NCBI RefSeq assembly: GCF_025602895.1
Contig: NW_026516351.1
Coordinates: 32,616-96,615, forward strand
Length of the DNA stretch: 64,000 nucleotides
From: Polychytrium aggregatum
Lineage: Eukaryota; Chytridiomycota; Chytridiomycetes; Polychytriales
Reading direction: 5' to 3'
The notes under the pieces are model-generated. The model saw nothing but the letters and a program-made list of their open reading frames with translations. It did no database searches and had not been told where the DNA came from. The translations under genes were made by a program, and so were the position numbers. This document shows positions 60,222-64,000 of the stretch, in pieces; position 1 is the first letter of the stretch, and each line of letters opens with the position of its first letter.

Positions 60222-61873
60222 CTACTTGGGCCGCCAGGAGATGTTCGACATGCCTTGAAAGTGGTTCCGCAGCGCCTTGGGATTAGCCCAGGACGAGTTC
60301 AAGTAGTCGTCTTCGTCGTTCTCTTCCAATTTCTGGCAAGCGCAAGCACGTCAGGTTGTGTGGACCCGCATCCGGGATGGCCTCGCCAAAACCATCCCAC
60401 GACCCACTGCGGGGGTGGAAACCCGCACCGCTCGGTCAGGCATGGCTGACGTCTCACCTTTTGCTCTTCCTGTTTCTTGTAGTAATACGCCATCAAGGCC
60501 TTCTGGCCCTCTTCGTTCAGCGGCGGCTCGCGAACAGGGGCATGGCGTCCCCTCTGCATACCAGGCGAGGCATCGACCGCGGTCAGCATCGATCCGACAG
60601 CGTGTGGTTATCTGTGCATAACAATCTCGCAAAAACGCCCAAATTATCGCCGTGTCACTCACCTTTTGGATCTTGGCGACAATTTTGGTCTTTTCGTTTC
60701 GACCCACGTAGTCCGAGAGATGCTTTTCGCGAGCAAGCTCCTTGCCCGCCCACCACATGCTAGTGTCGGCTGGATCGAACACACTCTTGGACGCCTGCGA
60801 ACCACCGGCACGAGCGGCGACGTTCAAGACCCGCCAGATCCGTCAGTGCGAGAATCGTCTGCGTTTCTTTCGCCCACAGAGCAGCTCGTACCGGGAACAG
60901 ACCGAGCACGCCAACCAACCTCGGTTCCCGCGAGATCCTCGTTGTCCTCGATTGCAAGCCGAGCAGGCTCCCACTCGACAAGGCCCATCGGATACACAAT
61001 CGTGACGGCACCACTGATAAGATTGAGGCATCGGTCAAGAGCATCAGCAGTCAACACCCGGCCTGCTTTGATGTTTTCCTGCAGAGAAGAGACGGCACCA
61101 GCGTTACGAGATTGTCCTCGATGGCCTCTGATGCGAATCAATCAAGGCGATCTGTCGAATCGTGCGAGCTCACCTTGGGGGCAACGATTTCCTTTGCATA
61201 GTCGACTTGCTTCTGGATGACCTGGGCCATTTCCTCGACTGGGGCTATTCCAGACAACGAGCAGAGAACAAATCAGCGCTGCCGCCCACAGGCGCCCATT
61301 CCCGATAGCCAGTCCATGCTGCAATAGCAACTTACCCTCGCCCGTCCGCCGACCAGTCGGGTCGGGATTCAGTAGTACTTCGTTGCCCCGGCTGTCTTTG
61401 CCTCGCTTTTTCTCGACAATCTCCTCAAAGCGACTGCCTTGCTCCTTCTTTTCCTTCTCGCGACGCGCCATCTCTTCAAGTTCTTCCTCGGAAAACCCCT
61501 GCTGGGACTCAGGCTTCAGCTGGCCATACTGAATCAGCTCCTCGCATGCTGGGTGCGAATGCACTCAGTTAGTCTTTGAGTCAGAACAACCGTTGGCCGA
61601 CGTGTCGTGGCGTATCGTACGTCTCGGCAGACCCGGCTCGCTCTCGGATGGCACTTCTGACCAGCAGGTCCGGGACGTTTCTCGGAAACGGTACGCTCAT
61701 CTCGCAAAGTAATCTGCGGCGTCGCGATCCACACCTGAGATCAAACGCACAACGCGTTGGCGCTTGTTTTCAACGTCGACCACGGCATCGACAACTTGGG
61801 CAACGTGGGTCGATCCCGGGAACTCAGCCAGAAACAGCAACTGCTCGGCTTTTTTGACCTCCAAGAGCACCAT
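60222..61873 (-). CDS. CFAP298: Cilia- and flagella-associated protein 298 (C21orf59/Kurly)
   Basis: Cytoplasmic factor required for axonemal dynein-arm assembly and cilia polarity; conserved in flagellated lineages. Seven exons on the minus strand. Blocks: MVLLEVKKAEQLLFLAEFPG at the start (human MVLLHVKRGDESQFLLQAPG), ACEELIQYGQLKPESQQGFS, GRRTGE, then GAVTIVYPMGLVEWEP (human GAVMIVYPMGLPPYDP), EDLAGTE, WWAGKELAREKHLSDYVGRN and EKTKIVAKIQK, APVREPPLNEEGQKALMAYY, and the tail LRNHFQGMSNISWRPK (human LKRHFHGVKDIKWRPR). The start is at ATG 61873. It is divergent from the coiled-coil gene at 62436, giving a shared upstream region of about 560 bp. Confidence 0.93.
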
Positions 61874-62435
61874 GTTTGTCAACCTGGCTGGTATGGGTGG
61901 ACGCGAATCAAAGAGTTTGGGCTGCGAGAGTGGGAAGATGGATCGCAGACCACGAACAACCCAGGGCTCAGTGCTTGATAAAGAGACAGGTGGACCCGCC
62001 GAACTCGCGCGCCATTGCATCAGTCTGGCCGCTGCTTCTTCCAGGCCGGGCGGGGCGCCGTTGGCCAGACAGGTTTGGCCAGATGGATGCTGCCAGAAGA
62101 TTCCGCTGCCCGCCAAAGGTGGCCAAGTTGCAGCCGGTCAGATTGGCGCTGCGGGGTGGCGGCCAACGGCCCCGGTTCGGAGGCTGACCGCTGTGCATCG
62201 ACTCCTCATGCAGCAGACGTGCCAACCGCATATGATGCTGCAGGAGCGCTCCCGGCCGAATTCCACATGAATGTCCATGGGTGTCTTCATGCGCCGGCGC
62301 TGTCGGTGGGGCTTGGCCTGGCCCGGCTGGGCGCCGCGCTCCCTGGCTGTCGACTTTGCCAGCGATCGCACTCTGGCATCCAGAGCGCCCTCCGACCCCC
62401 ATCAACTCCGGCCCTCCCAGCGGCCAGAGCCAGCA
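61874..62435. other. Bidirectional promoter region CFAP298 / coiled-coil gene
   Basis: About 560 bp between two divergent starts. I see no TATA box and no repeat. Shared regulation during zoospore formation is possible, but only inferred from the arrangement. Confidence 0.4.
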
Positions 62436-64000
62436 ATGTCCGATCTTGCGCTGGAGCTGCTTACTTCGGAGAACCAGCGACTCAGAGGTGCGTGCTACTT
62501 GCCGCTCAAGTCGCAGCGAATGGCAACGCCCATCCGACATCTGCTCAACATCTGCCCAGCATCTGCCTAGCACCCCGCTGACTCCCGCCGCTGGGCTTGT
62601 GATCTGTCTCTTGCAGGCGAATTGGAACAGTCGAGCGTTCTTCTGAAACAGTCGCACGCAGCCAAGAACCAGCTCCTGGAGACTATAACCCTGCAGCAAT
62701 CCACCCTCGAGGATGTGCTGAAGCAACTCGAGACCTTCCGCCTCACAAAACACCAGAGCCACGAGCGCCTCGTGCAGGACAAGCAGAGACTGGCCGAACA
62801 GAACGAGCAGCTTCGGAGCCAGGTTGCCTATCACGAAGAAAAGGACCGCCAGCGATCCGCCGAGAGCTCAAATCGACAGAGCCCCTCCAAAGACCTCAAA
62901 GCCGCACTGAAGGAGAAGCAGGATCGGATCCGGGACCTTAAGAAACAGGTGTCCAACCTGGAATACGAAGGTTCGGCTGTTGTCTGGCTGCATCGGGCTC
63001 CGTTCCGCCGGCATCTGTGCCCCTGCCACGGCCAAGACTGCAGGCGCATCAGCACTTTGCGTGTGCGAACGGCACAATTACCATGGCGTTGCTGATGTAC
63101 TTGCTGACCTCTCCCTCGGATCGCACGATCCAGTCCGCCAGTGTCTCGAGAAGGTCCAGCTGTTCCATCGACTTCAAAATGAACACTCTGCTCTCCAGAC
63201 CGAGCATCAGAAGCTGAAGTCCGAGGACGAAAAGCTCAGGCGAGAGCTCGAACAGCACTCCCGACAAGCGACCAAGACAAGCCCAGCATCTGCAGGACCA
63301 AGTCGCCCCAGCTCCAGTCTGAAAACCGCACGCTCAAGGAAGACAACCGTCAACTCTCGCGGCAGTACATGGACCTACAGAAACAGAGCCACATTTGGAA
63401 GCAGCGGCTCACCCACGACGACCAGCAGCTCACTCAAATGACTGCTGAGCTGTCCACCTGCATCGGCGAACAGCGTCGGCACGAAGAGACCGAGAGGACG
63501 CTCCACGAAGAGCTGTCTCAGATGCGCCAGCTACACTCGAATACACAGCAACAGCTGCAAGGCCAGATGGACAAGCTGAAGGCGCAACACGCCGAACAAG
63601 TGGCTGCCCTGATGGACGATATCCGAACGCTGGAGGCTCGGGAAGCAAGGTGGTCGATGCTGTACAAGCGAGACGCATTCTCCGCCAGAGATCACCGTAG
63701 CGACAGCGGCCGGGCAGTGGACCATGGATCACCATCGCCACTGAAGCAAGATCACGACCGCTCGCCACAGGGCCGGCTGTATGGCCATAGGATGAGCCCA
63801 TCCAAGCCGCCGACACCACCGAAACCTGGGGCTGCTCTGGCGGCCACTGCCACTCCGCTTTCCGACCGTGCTGTCCACTCCACGCCGTTTCCAAGTCGTG
63901 CGGCAATCTCGCCGATCACCAAGGAAACTCGGTACAGCCCGCATCAGCCGATGGCCGTCGATTCTGCTCACGCCAGATCAACGACCTCCGAGACGCCAAC
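62436..64000 (+). CDS. Coiled-coil protein (3' partial), function unknown
   Basis: Starts MSDLALELLTSENQRLRG in exon 62436-62487, continues in 62617-62970 (GELEQSSVLLKQSHAAKNQL onward, strongly heptad-patterned with E/K/Q/L) and, after an intron, from 63134 (VRQCLEKVQLFHRLQNEHSA). A downstream block LQSENRTLKEDNRQLSRQY to ALMDDIRTLEAREARW is again coiled coil. It is followed by a Ser/Pro/Arg-rich, probably disordered tail (SPSKPPTPPKPGAALAATAT) that is still open at the window edge. The frame changes between about 63260 and 63320. An intron with a weak donor (GTCCGA near 63221) and acceptor CTGCAG near 63292 restores it, but at the cost of a good coiled-coil stretch. Head-to-head with CFAP298, so a centrosomal or flagellar role is conceivable but unproven. 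Confidence 0.65.

Overview
The window is GC-rich nuclear DNA from a fungus, almost certainly a zoosporic (flagellated) one of the chytrid type. Evidence: genes carry many short GT-AG introns; there are no operons; a Sec14-like protein, a G-alpha with an MGxC N-terminus, GAPDH and UDP-glucose pyrophosphorylase all read as fungal; and two genes known mainly from ciliated or flagellated eukaryotes are present (tubulin polyglutamylase complex subunit TPGS1 and CFAP298, needed for dynein-arm assembly). I cannot name genus or species from sequence alone. All exon boundaries below are read by eye from splice consensus, reading phase and family conservation.

Layout. 1-785: 3' part of a METTL22-like methyltransferase. 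2290-9212: a roughly 23-exon IQGAP/Rng2-type scaffold. 11208-13138: GAPDH, with a TATA box and a 631-nt first intron. 13761-15980: an intronless kinase fused to Sel1 repeats. 16246-18021 (-): ARPC3. 18726-21942 (-): UTP-glucose-1-phosphate uridylyltransferase. 22662-23974: a REEP/TB2-DP1-like membrane protein. 24065-25591 (-): TPGS1. 25923-26967: QCR9 of complex III. 27810-31380: mitochondrial carnitine acetyltransferase. 31797-33300: CRAL-TRIO/Sec14 protein. 33808-34831: type-II peroxiredoxin. 35161-37921 (-): NDUFA9 of complex I. 38530-41416 (-): G-alpha subunit. 41921-43584 (-): secreted class-3 lipase. 44241-45948 (-): geranylgeranyltransferase-I beta. 46353-47063: orphan membrane-anchored protein. 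47285-47568: a small inverted-repeat-bounded element holding a relic of a Fanzor (eukaryotic TnpB-like) C-terminus. 47874-54740 (-): DUF4062-NACHT-WD40 (NWD-type) protein. 55414-59455 (-): AP-2 alpha adaptin. 60222-61873 (-): CFAP298. 62436-64000: 5' part of a coiled-coil protein.

Functional themes are cytoskeleton and trafficking (IQGAP, ARPC3, AP-2, REEP-like, Sec14-like, GGTase-I), flagellum (TPGS1, CFAP298), energy metabolism (GAPDH, UGP1, QCR9, NDUFA9, carnitine acetyltransferase) and signalling (G-alpha, kinase, NACHT protein). They are independent neighbouring transcription units.

Most unusual points: the Fanzor relic between inverted repeats; an NLR-like DUF4062-NACHT-WD40 protein; several genes whose first coding exon is only 6-13 nt; G-alpha ending in two micro-exons of 18 and 12 nt; and a TTTTGCGTTTT motif at a similar distance upstream of GAPDH, QCR9 and NDUFA9.
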